Assembly (NCBI GenBank): GCA_030619885.1
Contig: JAUXAN010000018.1
Span: 1-43,959, forward strand
Direction of reading: 5' to 3'
Source: a bacterium
Lineage (GTDB): Bacteria; Hydrothermota; DG-26; JAUXAN01
Length of the DNA stretch: 43,959 nt
The notes beneath the pieces were generated by a model. It was not told where the DNA came from and made no database searches. It saw only the letters and a list, made by a program, of their open reading frames with translations. Of the stretch, positions 24,607 to 33,655 are shown one piece after another (within the stretch, counting starts at the first letter, position 1; the number at the start of each line of letters is the position of its first letter). The translations under genes were made by a program, and so were the position numbers.

Positions 24607-25647
24607 ATGAAGATTATCGACTTACGTAGTGATACCGTTACTTTGCCAACGCAGGAGATGCGCGAGGCTATTTATCGAGCTGATTTGGGCGATGACGTGT
24701 TCGGCGAGGACCCGACAACAAACCGACTTGAGAAAATGGCTGCCGAACTGATAGGAAAGGAGGCGTCGCTACTCGTACCCAGCGGGACGATGGGTAACCT
24801 GGTGTGTGTACTTACTCATTGTGCCCGTGGAGAGGAAGTAATCCTTGGCGATCAATCGCATACATTTCTTAACGAAGCCGGAGGCATGTCAACCCTGGGT
24901 GGAATACACCCCCATATTTTACCTAATCAGCCTGATGGCACAATACGATTGGAAGAGATTGCAGCTGCCATTCGCGGCGATAATGTTCATTTTCCGCGCA
25001 CCCGCCTGATTTGCCTGGAGAACACACATAACCGTTGTTATGGTTCTCCCCTAACTCCTGAATACATTGACGGAGTTGCAGAACTTGCCAGGCGCCACAG
25101 TCTCTCGGTGCATCTCGACGGTGCTCGGATATTCAATGCCGCAGTAGCCCTGGGAGTAAACGTCAAAGAATTGACTCGTAGTGTCGATTCGCTTATCTTC
25201 TGTTTGTCTAAAGGACTTTCTGCCCCGGTGGGTTCAATGGTCTGTGGTACTTCTGAGTTTATCGCCGAGGCGCGGCGAACCCGAAAAGTCTTGGGTGGTG
25301 GCATGCGCCAGACTGGGATTATCGCGGGAGCGGGTATTATAGCTCTGGAAAAGATGATGGAGCGGCTGAAGGAAGATCATCTGAATGCCCGTCGTCTGGC
25401 AGAAGGAATAACCAAAATTCCAGGGTTATCGATTGACATAGAAAGAATTAAAACAAATATAATTTATTTTGATCTTACCAGTGACCGACTTAAGCCAGCA
25501 GAGTTCATAACACAACTTGGGAAAAAAGGAATCAAGTTATTGGGTACAGGTCCATCTCGCTTTCGTGTGGTGACTCACTATGGGATCGGTTCTGAGGATG
25601 TCGACGCGACCTTGTTAGCCTTGAATCAAGTAATGGAGGAGGCGTAG
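24607..25647 (+). CDS. ltaE: Low-specificity L-threonine aldolase
   Basis: 346 residues, normal family length. A PLP enzyme of fold type I that splits threonine into glycine and acetaldehyde. Diagnostic segments are IDLRSDTVTLPTQEMREA at the start, GDDVFGEDPTTNRLE, LVPSGTMGNLV, LENTHNRCYGSPL, VHLDGARIFNAAVALG (Asp to the PLP nitrogen) and FCLSKGLSAPVGS with Schiff-base Lys202. AGGAGG lies six bases before the ATG. Its high GC (about half) contrasts with the AT-rich neighbours, a sign of transfer. Confidence 0.95.
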   Translation: MKIIDLRSDTVTLPTQEMREAIYRADLGDDVFGEDPTTNRLEKMAAELIGKEASLLVPSGTMGNLVCVLTHCARGEEVILGDQSHTFLNEAGGMSTLGGIHPHILPNQPDGTIRLEEIAAAIRGDNVHFPRTRLICLENTHNRCYGSPLTPEYIDGVAELARRHSLSVHLDGARIFNAAVALGVNVKELTRSVDSLIFCLSKGLSAPVGSMVCGTSEFIAEARRTRKVLGGGMRQTGIIAGAGIIALEKMMERLKEDHLNARRLAEGITKIPGLSIDIERIKTNIIYFDLTSDRLKPAEFITQLGKKGIKLLGTGPSRFRVVTHYGIGSEDVDATLLALNQVMEEA

Positions 25648-25698
25648 TTAAGACCCTAACATATTACGCTGTCCCTATTTTTATTAAAAGATGAAATC

Positions 25699-26133
25699 AT
25701 GGAAGAATTCACGATAAGAAAAGCAGTTGTCGAAAATGCTGACCAGATTGCTGTTTTGCTCGGAGGACTTGGGTATCCTAACACACCAGCATTTGCCAAG
25801 TCAAAGATAGTTAAGTTATCCAAGAGCAGCAGTGATTCGGTGTTTGTTGCAGAAGCAGACAATCGAGTTGTCGCTGTAGCTCATCTGCATATTGCAGAGT
25901 TACTGCATGAGCCTGGTCGGCTTGCGCGGATAATTGCTGTAGTCGTAACGAATAATTACTTGCGGCGTGGCGTCGGAAGAAAGTTCGTGGCTTTGCTTGA
26001 AACCATATCGCGAGATACCGGTTGCACCAAGATGGAACTAACAAATTCAATTCACCGGAAGGGTGCACATGCATTTTATAAGAGTCTTGGATACATTGAA
26101 GAACCAAAGCGGTTTGTGAAGGTATTAGAATGA
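25699..26133 (+). CDS. GNAT-family N-acetyltransferase
   Basis: 144 residues, a complete GNAT domain. FTIRKAVVENADQIAVLLGGLGYP is the N-terminal beta1-alpha1 region, VAHLHIAELLHEPGRLARIIAVVV leads into the acetyl-CoA pyrophosphate loop NNYLRRGVGRKFV (Q/R-x-x-G-x-G/A), and the C-terminus GAHAFYKSLGYIEEPKRFVKVL is the usual alpha4-beta7 end. The acceptor is unknown. A GTCCCTATTTTT dispersed repeat (25669-25690) fills the short spacer upstream, and no clear ribosome site is present. Confidence 0.88.
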   Translation: MEEFTIRKAVVENADQIAVLLGGLGYPNTPAFAKSKIVKLSKSSSDSVFVAEADNRVVAVAHLHIAELLHEPGRLARIIAVVVTNNYLRRGVGRKFVALLETISRDTGCTKMELTNSIHRKGAHAFYKSLGYIEEPKRFVKVLE

Positions 26134-26239
26134 AAACCACTTCAGCTATCAGCGTATATCTAGTTCGACCCAACGCCTTCGCCCAAATCGTCTTCCTAAA
26201 CAAAAGGGGTGGGCATTCACATTACACTTTACTGAAAAA

Positions 26240-26848
26240 ATGTGTTTTTTCTTGTTTACTATCTTTCTGTTTGCTTTTCTGAGTTGAGGCTTTTTCGATT
26301 CTTCGGAAAAGAACCTAAGACCGATAGAAGGTAACATCATATTTAGTTTCCATGAGGGATATGAGAATCATGACTCAATTAGTGAGCCAAGCGTAATGCT
26401 ATCAATGGCTACAGAAGAAATATATCCCTGTTGTAACTGGTCTATAAAATCTGAGATAGCAGTGCAGGGCAATAAAATTTCAATTGATTTTTTAGGTATA
26501 TATGTTCCTGAAATTTGTCTCACAGCTTTGGGACCTGCAACATCTACATCGTTTTTAGATATCTCTAATAGGGAATATTCACTCTATTTTTCCTACAGGA
26601 ATATTATAGATAAGTATGTTCTTACCGTAACTGATTCTTCTAATAAAATTACTGAGGATGTATCACAATTTACCAAGCCTAAGTTTAAACTATTCTGGCG
26701 TTATCCACCCAATTCATTCGCTTATCTATGTGGAACAACCACTGAGACTTCCTGGATACGCGAGGATTTTCTGGACACTTTATTAAATGAAATTGACCTT
26801 GAAGAATTTCAATTTCCTGACTCTGGTGAAATTTGCTATCCATGTTAA
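26240..26848 (+). pseudogene. Lipoprotein gene interrupted by TGA at the lipobox cysteine
   Basis: A frame opens at ATG 26240 with a hydrophobic leader (MCFFLFTIFLFAFLS), meets TGA at 26285-26287 and continues GFFDSSEKNLRPIEG to a TAA at 26846-26848. The TGA falls exactly where the lipobox Cys (TGC/TGT) of a lipoprotein would be. The downstream part (about 187 residues, with TATEEIYPCCNWSIKSE and KLFWRYPPNS) reads as ordinary protein of unknown family. ATG 26396 would be the first start after the stop. A one-base nonsense change in an old lipoprotein gene is the simplest reading. Confidence 0.6.
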
Positions 26849-26869
26849 AGTACGGGTCATTATTATGAT

Positions 26870-27034
26870 ATGCCAGCTAAATATTTCTTTTATTGAAATG
26901 AAGAAGATTTCGATAAAGCAGGTGATATATTGGAATCTTATACTCACGAGGTATTGGTCCAGTATTCAGGTGTTTCAATTTCATTGATAAGTTGGAAGAA
27001 TAAGAAGTATCGTTCTTGGCTATTTGATAATTAA
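26870..27034 (+). pseudogene. Decayed short ORF with internal TGA
   Basis: In the same frame as the interrupted lipoprotein gene, ATG 26870 gives MPAKYFFY, a TGA at 26894-26896, then NEEDFDKAGDILESYTHEVL and on to a TAA at 27032. The residue pattern looks coding on both sides of the TGA. It is either a second decayed small gene or the tail of the preceding one, separated by TAA 26846. I do not recognise the family. Confidence 0.4.
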
Positions 27035-27209
27035 GAATGGAATTGTGTAATGGCAAAGATAGATAGGAAAGCGATTTCGGCTAACACGCTATTTGTGGCT
27101 TAAAAGAAATAATGGGGACAGTCCTTATTTTTAGAACGAGTATGTCGGCTGGATTCCAGAGATGCTCAGCGGTTAAGTGACATTGCCTTGTATAGAAAAA
27201 GGAGTAACC

Positions 27210-27863
27210 ATGAAACTTGAGGAGTATCTTTCAAAATTTGTGGGATTAAAAACCTTATATGAGGAAGTAGAGCAGAATTTTCTCACCAAGGGACTCGTGC
27301 ATCATAACCGGAACCATATACTCAGGGATTTAGCGAGAGGCATTATAATAGGCGCGGAAGAAGGAGCAAATATGAAAGTTGTTTTAGCAGGCGTTTTACT
27401 GCATGACATTGGCAGACTTTATCCCGAGTCCGGTAAAGATCACTACTCAGTAGGAGGGGAAGTAGCACCTAAATATCTAAAACACGCTGGCTTCACCGAA
27501 GAAGAAATTGAGGAAGTAGTGCATTGCATAAGGTGTCATGGTCCAAGGGGATTAGAAGAGCCAAGAACCTTAGAGGCAAAGGTCTGCTATGATGTAGATG
27601 TTCTCTCCTGTTCGGTAGGTTATATTGGGGTTGCGAGGGTCTTCGACTACTTCATGAGGGAAGAGGGAATGAATGTAAAGCAGATGGTGGGATTTCCGAG
27701 TGGAAGAAAAGGACTAAGAAAGAATTTTTATACCGAAACTGGTAGAAAACTTGGTGAAGGAGGGCTTAAAAAGGCAAAGAAATTTTGGGGGGAGTTAAAT
27801 CAAGAGTTTGCTAAAGAAGAGAAATGTATAAGGAAAATTATTCCAGATTATGAAGGAGATTAG
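27210..27863 (+). CDS. HD-domain phosphohydrolase
   Basis: 217 residues. The HD superfamily metal site is seen as HHNRNHILRDLARG, then VLLHDIGRLYPESGKDHY (the HD pair) and VVHCIRCHGPRG, with a later conserved Asp in CYDVDVLSCSVGYIG. These are divalent-metal phosphohydrolases acting on nucleotides or related substrates. The specificity is not readable. AAAAAGGAG lies six bases before ATG 27210, so the longer frame from 27177 is not used. A GGGGACAGTCC repeat (27111-27133) occupies the spacer upstream. Confidence 0.85.
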   Translation: MKLEEYLSKFVGLKTLYEEVEQNFLTKGLVHHNRNHILRDLARGIIIGAEEGANMKVVLAGVLLHDIGRLYPESGKDHYSVGGEVAPKYLKHAGFTEEEIEEVVHCIRCHGPRGLEEPRTLEAKVCYDVDVLSCSVGYIGVARVFDYFMREEGMNVKQMVGFPSGRKGLRKNFYTETGRKLGEGGLKKAKKFWGELNQEFAKEEKCIRKIIPDYEGD

Positions 27864-28325
27864 AAGTACATGAACATCGTCAATATGTGGATGGTAACAT
27901 CACCTAAACAAAGTGTATCTGGCTTCGTGCCTTCCTACGAACCGTATGGTCGGCACTCACCCCAAATCCAGCCTGTCGGCTGGACTTCAGCCACGTTCGG
28001 GGTCATAAATAGGGTCAAGTCTACACTTTTCACTTGACATTTTTGCAGAGTGGGTCTATCCTCTCGAAGATGGCCAGACGCAAAAAATGAGTACAGTCCC
28101 AAGACAGCGTTGTTTACTTCTACGCTTCGTGCACATCACTATCGCCAACACCGAACACGTTGTGGGTAATGTTTTTGACAATCTGGAAGCCAGCAAGAAA
28201 GGAAATGAATAATGAAATAAAAGAGGTAAAGAGAGGAGCATCTCTTTATAAACAACGATGAGTTTTCCTATATTTTTGATATATTATCTCAGTTCGGGCC
28301 TCAATCGCCAGGTCAAGGGGAAAAA
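27864..28325. other. Spacer with hairpin, dispersed repeat and possible gene fragment
   Basis: This 462-base gap has a perfect hairpin TCCAGCC/GGCTGGA (27967-27984) nested inside ACCCC/GGGGT arms, a GGGTCAAGTCTACAC-type repeat at about 28009-28040, and a frame ending in TAA at 28212. That frame reads WVYPLEDGQTQKMSTVPRQR, then CLLLRFVHITIANTEHVVGN, and is open from 28009 without a usable start. It may be the tail of a lost gene, but I do not recognise it. No RNA gene is seen. Confidence 0.45.
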
Positions 28326-29207
28326 ATGAACTTAAGAGAGTCAGAAGATAGTCTGAGCGTCATGTTGGAATACTACACCACTCAAGGCATAATGACCGAT
28401 CCGGGGGAATATGCTTATTTATACAAAGATCTTCCGTCCGATGTGCCGGAACTCTGTAAGGTAGTACAGGGTGTAATGATACATATTTTTCATGCCCACC
28501 TATATGGAGTTAAACTCTCCGAAGGAAGAAAACAGGAGGTTCAGATACGAAAGGTGGAGGATATGTTAGCGCGAATCAAAGAAATGGATGATCGCTCTAT
28601 TGATTTCATACGAGATCCCGACAGGCGTTTGGTGGGAAATTTCAGAGATTTTTCCGTATTTATTTGTTCTTTATTGAGACATAAAGGTATACCGGCACGA
28701 GCGAGATGCGGTTTTGCAACTTATTTTACCCCGGGGAAATATAAGGACCATTGGATTTGTGAGTATTGGAGTTCGAGTGAGCAGCGGTGGGTACAAATTG
28801 ATGCGCAGTTGGATAGTGTTCAAACGCAGGCGATGCATATTGAATTTAACTCCCTTGATTTACCTGCAGGCAAATTCTTACCCGCTGGCAGAACTTGGAA
28901 ATTATGCCGAACCGGAAAACTTGACCCCGATCTCTGCGGTATCTTTGATCTAAAAGGGTTATGGTTTGTCAGGGATAATGTACTACGCGATTTCATGGCG
29001 CTCAACAAATTAGAAATTCTTCCAAGGGATGGCAATGAACTCATGAATCCTGGGATGAAACTGAATGAGGTGGAATATGGTTTATTGGATAAGGTATTGG
29101 ATAAGGTAGCCGAATTAACCACGGCAGGCGATATTTCTTTTTCAGTAGTCAGATCTCTATATAAATCCAATCTGGCATTACGTATGCCAGCAGACTGGGA
29201 GCCATGA
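28326..29207 (+). CDS. Transglutaminase-like protein, catalytic Cys apparently lost
   Basis: 293 residues. The core RDFSVFICSLLRHKGIPARARCGFATYF...DHWICEYWSSSEQRWVQIDAQLD is the transglutaminase-like fold (Cys helix, then His strand, then Asp strand). The His in DHWICEYW and the Asp in QIDAQLD are present. From family pattern the position before RDF should be Cys (GNCRDF), but here it is Phe (GNFRDF), a one-base change from TGC to TTC. The enzyme may be inactive or non-catalytic. AAGGGG lies seven bases upstream of the ATG. Neighbours give no clue to its role. Confidence 0.8.
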   Translation: MNLRESEDSLSVMLEYYTTQGIMTDPGEYAYLYKDLPSDVPELCKVVQGVMIHIFHAHLYGVKLSEGRKQEVQIRKVEDMLARIKEMDDRSIDFIRDPDRRLVGNFRDFSVFICSLLRHKGIPARARCGFATYFTPGKYKDHWICEYWSSSEQRWVQIDAQLDSVQTQAMHIEFNSLDLPAGKFLPAGRTWKLCRTGKLDPDLCGIFDLKGLWFVRDNVLRDFMALNKLEILPRDGNELMNPGMKLNEVEYGLLDKVLDKVAELTTAGDISFSVVRSLYKSNLALRMPADWEP

Positions 29208-29281
29208 CAGTGGGAGGTGTATAATGCGCGGCTTCGCAAACACGCCTTTAGGCGAAAGTACACAAGAGAGGGAGGATTTTT

Positions 29282-29938
29282 ATGGAAGCATATGTAACAC
29301 CAGAATCTCTCGAAGAAAAGGCACAACTCTGGCTTGAAAAGATCGAGCCTTTCAACCAGCATCGGATGCAACTCAATAAAGAGAAGTCAGCACTCCTTGT
29401 TATTGATATGCAGCGGTTCTTCTTGGAGCCCGATTCTTCTACTTTCACTTGTGGGGGGCTTGCAATTCTTCCAACACTGAAACGACTCATTGCTGTTTTT
29501 CGAGAAGCGGGTCGTCCAGTAATTTTTATACGGCACGTCCATCACCCCGATCGTCTTGACGCCGGTATTATGGGGTGGTGGTGGGAAGGGATGTGTCTTG
29601 AAGGAAGTCCAGAAAGCGAGGTGCATCATGACATTGCCCCTCTCCCTAAAGAGAAAGTCATTCTCAAACATCGCTATTCGGCATTCTACAATACGGATTT
29701 GGAGACTATTCTACGATGTCTCAAAATAGAAGACCTTGTCGTTTCTGGCATTATGACTAATATGTGCTGCGAATCCACAGTTCGCGATGCTTATTACCGG
29801 GATTACAAAGTATTCTTTCTTGCCGATGGCACGGGAAGCATCAATGAGGAAATGCATCTGGCAAGTTTGCTCAATCTCGCCTTCGGGTTTGCGTTCGTGA
29901 CTACGGCAAACAGGATCATACAAGAGTTACAGAAGTAG
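29282..29938 (+). CDS. Isochorismatase-family cysteine hydrolase
   Basis: 218 residues. The catalytic triad can be placed: Asp42 in LLVIDMQRFF, Lys129 in VILKHRYSAF and Cys162 in SGIMTNMCCEST, the usual order for this family of amidases and nicotinamidase-like enzymes. A second Cys directly follows the nucleophile. AGGGAGG precedes the ATG. The family is broad (nicotinamidase, biuret or ureidoacrylate hydrolases), and the substrate cannot be chosen from sequence alone. The upstream 74-base spacer has an inverted ACGCCTTTAGGCGA motif. Confidence 0.9.
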   Translation: MEAYVTPESLEEKAQLWLEKIEPFNQHRMQLNKEKSALLVIDMQRFFLEPDSSTFTCGGLAILPTLKRLIAVFREAGRPVIFIRHVHHPDRLDAGIMGWWWEGMCLEGSPESEVHHDIAPLPKEKVILKHRYSAFYNTDLETILRCLKIEDLVVSGIMTNMCCESTVRDAYYRDYKVFFLADGTGSINEEMHLASLLNLAFGFAFVTTANRIIQELQK

Positions 29939-29989
29939 ATGAGAACAAGCAATTGAAGATGTATTCAATAACATAGAGGGAGAGCAAAA

Positions 29990-30646
29990 GTGGTGGTCTT
30001 TGTTCTTCTCTTCGCACTTAGCTCATTCATAGGGGAGAATCTTAGATACGATATTCGGTATCTCCTGATAATTAGAGGAACCCTTGAGGCAGAAGTGGTG
30101 GGAGTGAGAGAGGTGGACGAAGTTGAGGTTATTTATTTAAAATATAAAACGAGGTTATTAGGCAACTTCTTTCGTTCAGATGCCGATGTCTACTGCAGAC
30201 TCGAGGACTTTTGTCCCATTCTCATAAGGACAGGATATGGAAGGGGAAACGAAACGATAAAGGGGGAACAGAGGTATTATCCAGAGGAGAAGCGAGCTGT
30301 CTTCTCAAGGACAAAAAATGGAAAAACGGAGTCAAAGGAGTATAAGAGAAAAAATCCTGTGCAGGACATAACCACTGTTTTCCTTTACCTTCGGACCCTC
30401 GACTTAAAAGAAGGGATGGAGATTCCGTTAAGTCTGAGAGAAGGTGAGTATATCGCAAGGGTAAAGGGAATTGAGAAAATATCTGTTCCATATATGAAGA
30501 GTAAGGTCTTTCTCTTAGAATCAGACCCTCCAGCCCTCAAGTTCTGGATATCTGCAGATGAGAAGAAACTGCCGCTCAAGTTTGAACTGAAGAAATTCAT
30601 AGGCAGTGTAAAGATGTCACTTGTGGACTACAAACCACCAGACTGA
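29990..30646 (+). CDS. DUF3108 domain protein
   Basis: 218 residues from a GTG start with AGAGGGAGAG upstream. A short hydrophobic N-terminus (VVFVLLFALSSFIG) is probably a signal or anchor. Then GENLRYDIRYLLIIRGTLEAEV and a beta-rich body (TTVFLYLRTLDLKEGMEIPL, LKFWISADEKKLPLKFELKK) match the DUF3108 pattern, a periplasmic beta-sandwich family of unknown role. Base composition resembles the core genes more than the transferred ones. Confidence 0.75.
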   Translation: MVVFVLLFALSSFIGENLRYDIRYLLIIRGTLEAEVVGVREVDEVEVIYLKYKTRLLGNFFRSDADVYCRLEDFCPILIRTGYGRGNETIKGEQRYYPEEKRAVFSRTKNGKTESKEYKRKNPVQDITTVFLYLRTLDLKEGMEIPLSLREGEYIARVKGIEKISVPYMKSKVFLLESDPPALKFWISADEKKLPLKFELKKFIGSVKMSLVDYKPPD

Positions 30647-30658
30647 TATTAATGAAAA

Positions 30659-30684
30659 AATGGGGACAGTCCCTATTTTTATTA
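30659..30684. repeat. GGGGACAGTCCC dispersed repeat, intact copy
   Basis: The sequence is AATGGGGACAGTCCCTATTT followed by TT and an AT-rich tail. Related copies are at 9714-9730, 25669-25690, 27111-27133, 33531-33555, 33566-33589, 35234-35258, 35640-35664 and 35722-35742. The core GGGACAGTCCC is palindromic. All sit in spacers of the accessory region, one inside the end of a gene. Confidence 0.9.
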
Positions 30685-30700
30685 GAAAAAGTAATAAAAG

Positions 30701-31123
30701 ATGAAGTATAAAAAGATAAATGATTCATGGGTAATAGTCCTTAGAAAGGGCGATAGGATAATAGAGAAGTTGACAGAGTTCGTCAAAACAGAAAATATAA
30801 AATCAGGTTTTTTTAACGCCATAGGTGCTGTTAGTTCTGTTGAACTGGCTCATTATAATCTCGAAAAAAAGAGATACAGCTCAAAATTAATCAACAAACC
30901 ATTAGAAGTCGTCAGCCTTATGGGAAATGTTGCCGTTAAAGAAAAGGAAATAATTGTTCATGCTCACATTGTTGTTGGAACAAATAAGATGGAGTTATAT
31001 GGTGGGCATCTGAAAGAAGCAACAGTTGCAGCAACTCTTGAAGTAATATTCATCGAGTTCAAAGAAATGATAAGTAAGAAATATGATGAAGATACTGGAC
31101 TAAATCTAATGGAGTTGGAATGA
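30701..31123 (+). CDS. PPC-domain (DUF296) protein
   Basis: 140 residues, a single plant-and-prokaryote conserved domain. Signature parts are VIVLRKGDRIIEKLTEF, the SGFFNAIGAVSSVELAHYN turn, and the His-rich VHAHIVVGTNKMELYGGHLKEATV, which forms the metal site in the trimeric prokaryotic proteins. These are often annotated as DNA-binding by analogy with plant AT-hook proteins, but the bacterial role is unproven. A GGGGACAGTCCC repeat lies directly upstream and there is no obvious ribosome site. Confidence 0.88.
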   Translation: MKYKKINDSWVIVLRKGDRIIEKLTEFVKTENIKSGFFNAIGAVSSVELAHYNLEKKRYSSKLINKPLEVVSLMGNVAVKEKEIIVHAHIVVGTNKMELYGGHLKEATVAATLEVIFIEFKEMISKKYDEDTGLNLMELE

Positions 31124-31160
31124 ATCATTTAAATTTAGTAAAAGAAGTAGAGAAAAAGAA

Positions 31161-32330
31161 ATGAAGACTTGCATGGTAATACCCACTTACTGGGAAAGGT
31201 CTGTTCCAAAGAGAGGTGATCTAATATATGATCACCCAACCCCACTTAAGGAGAAAAGTACACTTACTCGCCTTCTCGAAAGTTTTAAGATTTTAAAGGA
31301 TAAGGACTTCGATACTTGCATAATTAGCGTTCCCACATCTCCAGAGATAGGGAAAAAGGTCAAAAATAAGGTAGAGGAGATACTTGAGCCTTTCAAAAAT
31401 AGTTATAAAATATACCATTTCTCCCAACCAGACCTGGACGAATTCAAAAAAAGGTGGAACCATGTAATTCCGCACTACATACCTTATTTTAGCCTGAGGG
31501 GTTATTCCAATGTAAGAAATATGTGTGTAATCATACCTCATATTCTTGGTGCAGAAGTGGCAATTCTCATCGATGACGATGAGGTTTTTGAAGACTCCCA
31601 TTTTATTTACAAAGCCAGAGAGTTTATAGGCAAAGATGAGTTGTATGGAATTGGAGGATGTTATATCCAACCTTACGGGGGTTATAAATTTCGTGGGAAG
31701 AAGGAATGGTGGAAGCTATTTTGGGATAATACGGGAGCGATGAACAAAATATTCTCACTAATTGACGAACCAGGAAGGTTCAAAGAAACTTCCTTTGCAG
31801 GAGCCGGTAATATGGTAATACACAGGGAGTTATTCACGAAAGTACCATTTGACCCCTATATCACAAGAGGAGAAGATGCGGATTTTCTCCATAATGCCAA
31901 GATAGAAGGTTTCAAGTTTCTCCTTGATGCAGAACTCTCCATTCGGCATTTACCGCCGAAGGGAAGAAATCCACTTTCTTTTAAGCTCAAAGAAGATATC
32001 AAAAGATTTGTGTATATGAGAGAAAAATTAAAAGAAGAGGGATTCCCAATTGAGAAGACAATGCCTTATCCAGGATATTTCTTGAGAAGTGACCTATATT
32101 TTAGAATTCTTTTTACAAATACACTCCTCGCAAAACTTTCGCTACTTAAGTTTAACTTTAAAGAAGCGTTCAACTTTCTTGCGAATATTAAAGTTGCAAG
32201 CCAGGCTAAAAGAGATGCCTTATCCAACTATAAAAAGTTTCAAAGACTCAAAAATCTATGGAAAGGACTTATGGATTGGGTAGGCGAGAACCGCTCTGCC
32301 ATCAAAGAGACAATTTGGACCCAAGAATGA
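31161..32330 (+). CDS. GT2-like glycosyltransferase
   Basis: 389 residues. The N-terminal domain has a GT-A nucleotide-sugar binding layout: MVIPTYWERSV, then LGAEVAILIDDDEVFED with an Asp cluster as metal/UDP ligand, GIGGCYIQPYGG and the acceptor-side ITRGEDADFLHNAKIEGF with the ED motif of family 2 enzymes. The C-terminal part is helical. It overlaps the next glycosyltransferase by four bases (ATGA), so the two work in the same glycan or compatible-solute glycoside pathway. Confidence 0.82.
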   Translation: MKTCMVIPTYWERSVPKRGDLIYDHPTPLKEKSTLTRLLESFKILKDKDFDTCIISVPTSPEIGKKVKNKVEEILEPFKNSYKIYHFSQPDLDEFKKRWNHVIPHYIPYFSLRGYSNVRNMCVIIPHILGAEVAILIDDDEVFEDSHFIYKAREFIGKDELYGIGGCYIQPYGGYKFRGKKEWWKLFWDNTGAMNKIFSLIDEPGRFKETSFAGAGNMVIHRELFTKVPFDPYITRGEDADFLHNAKIEGFKFLLDAELSIRHLPPKGRNPLSFKLKEDIKRFVYMREKLKEEGFPIEKTMPYPGYFLRSDLYFRILFTNTLLAKLSLLKFNFKEAFNFLANIKVASQAKRDALSNYKKFQRLKNLWKGLMDWVGENRSAIKETIWTQE

Positions 32331-33523
32331 AAATCCTTTTCTTATGTAAGCAAATTCCCCACGAGAAAGTAATTGGTGGACCCATAATCGTTTACAATAG
32401 AATAAAATACCTTTCAAAGAGACATGAGGTATCCCTAATGTCTTTCCTGAGAGAAGAAAAAGAGAGAGAATTCCTTCCCACAATCACAAAATTCTGTAAA
32501 GAATCAGCTTTCCCCCCACTCAAAGAAAGAAGACCCTTTATAAATAGTGCCTTTCAATTTCTCTTCAGCGACATACCACCCTATTTCCTCACAACTTATG
32601 TGCCAGAATTCAAAGAGAAACTCCAGAATATAGCTCCACATTATGATGTGATAATTGCCGAATATTCAGTGATGGGACAGTATCTTTATAAGAACAGGAG
32701 ATTGCCTAAAAGAGTGAAAAGGGTTATATCCTGTCACGAATGTTATTTTACTGCAAGACTCACTGCATTCAAGGAAGGATTCCCAAAGATAGAAGGAATT
32801 GAAGCTCTTACACACCTGAAAGGACTCAAGAAGTATGAATTTAATATGTACAGAGATGCAGATATGGTCTTCACACTCGCAGAAGAAGATAAGATACGAC
32901 TTTTGGATTTTGCTCCGGATATTAACATTTCTGTCATCCCCCATGGTGTAGACACTCAGTATTTCTCGCCCTTTGAACGAAGTGAGCCTGAACCTGCATG
33001 TATGTTCCTCGGCAATTATCCCCATCTTCCAAACAGAGACGCCGTGTTATATTTTTATAATGATATCCTTCCTCTTATAAGAAAAAAGATACCCCACATT
33101 AAATTCTATATAGTAGGACGAAATCCGCAAGATGACCTTAAAGCCATTAGCAAGAATGACCCGGATGTCATAGTAACAGGTACAGTTCCGGATGTAAGGG
33201 AGTACTTTAAGATGGCATCTGTTTTCGTTTGCTCTGTAAGGTTAGGTGGGGGGTTTAGAGGGAAAATGCTTGAGGCTCTTGCCTGTGGGATCCCGGTAGT
33301 CTCTACTTCCATAGGAGCCGCGGGAATGCCTGTGAGAAATGGAGAAAATATGCTTATTGCCGATGAGCCAGAAGATTTTGCTTTTAAAGTCCTTTCGATT
33401 TTTAAAGACAAAGATATAAAGGATAGACTATCTACGCAGGGCAGAAAACTTGCAGAAGAATTCGCATGGCAGAGAGGGGTAGAAAAACTCGAAAAAGTAC
33501 TTGAGGAATTAATAATAAGATAA
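32327..33523 (+). CDS. Family 4 glycosyltransferase (GT-B fold)
   Basis: About 398 residues from ATG 32327, which overlaps the upstream stop as ATGA. The longer frame from 32258 is ignored because it would lie inside the previous gene. The N-terminal domain begins MKILFLCKQIPHEKVIGGPI. The C-terminal donor domain has CMFLGNYPHLPNRDAVLYFY, HIKFYIVGRNPQDDL, VFVCSVRLGGGFRGKMLEAL and ACGIPVVSTSIGAAGM, typical of GT4 enzymes. It is translationally coupled to the GT2-like enzyme, and likely acts in surface polysaccharide synthesis. Confidence 0.88.
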   Translation: MKILFLCKQIPHEKVIGGPIIVYNRIKYLSKRHEVSLMSFLREEKEREFLPTITKFCKESAFPPLKERRPFINSAFQFLFSDIPPYFLTTYVPEFKEKLQNIAPHYDVIIAEYSVMGQYLYKNRRLPKRVKRVISCHECYFTARLTAFKEGFPKIEGIEALTHLKGLKKYEFNMYRDADMVFTLAEEDKIRLLDFAPDINISVIPHGVDTQYFSPFERSEPEPACMFLGNYPHLPNRDAVLYFYNDILPLIRKKIPHIKFYIVGRNPQDDLKAISKNDPDVIVTGTVPDVREYFKMASVFVCSVRLGGGFRGKMLEALACGIPVVSTSIGAAGMPVRNGENMLIADEPEDFAFKVLSIFKDKDIKDRLSTQGRKLAEEFAWQRGVEKLEKVLEELIIR

Positions 33524-33530
33524 ATGGGGA

Positions 33531-33589
33531 AAAATGGGGACAGCCCCTATTTTTACTCATTGAAAAACGGGGACAGTCCCTAATTTTAC
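33531..33589. repeat. Two tandem GGGGACAG repeat copies
   Basis: Two copies stand side by side: GGGGACAGCCCCTATTTTTAC at about 33537-33556 and GGGGACAGTCCCTAATTTTAC at about 33569-33589. They fill the spacer between the glycosyltransferase gene and the STAND-like gene. Confidence 0.85.
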
Positions 33590-33655
33590 TGTTTTTCTGG
33601 GGAATTTGAAAATAAACGATTCATTTCTGTCCTTAGTTGACATTTCTTGAAAAAT

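Noticed and set aside
26285-26287. Selenocysteine at the lipobox TGA
   Set aside because: A lipobox needs Cys for lipidation, no stem-loop of SECIS type is evident after the TGA, and another in-frame TGA and a TAA follow, so decay is more likely.
27967-27984. A riboswitch or attenuator upstream of the transglutaminase-like gene
   Set aside because: Only a simple GC hairpin inside a repeat-like palindrome is visible, over 300 bases from the gene, and no known riboswitch consensus can be traced.
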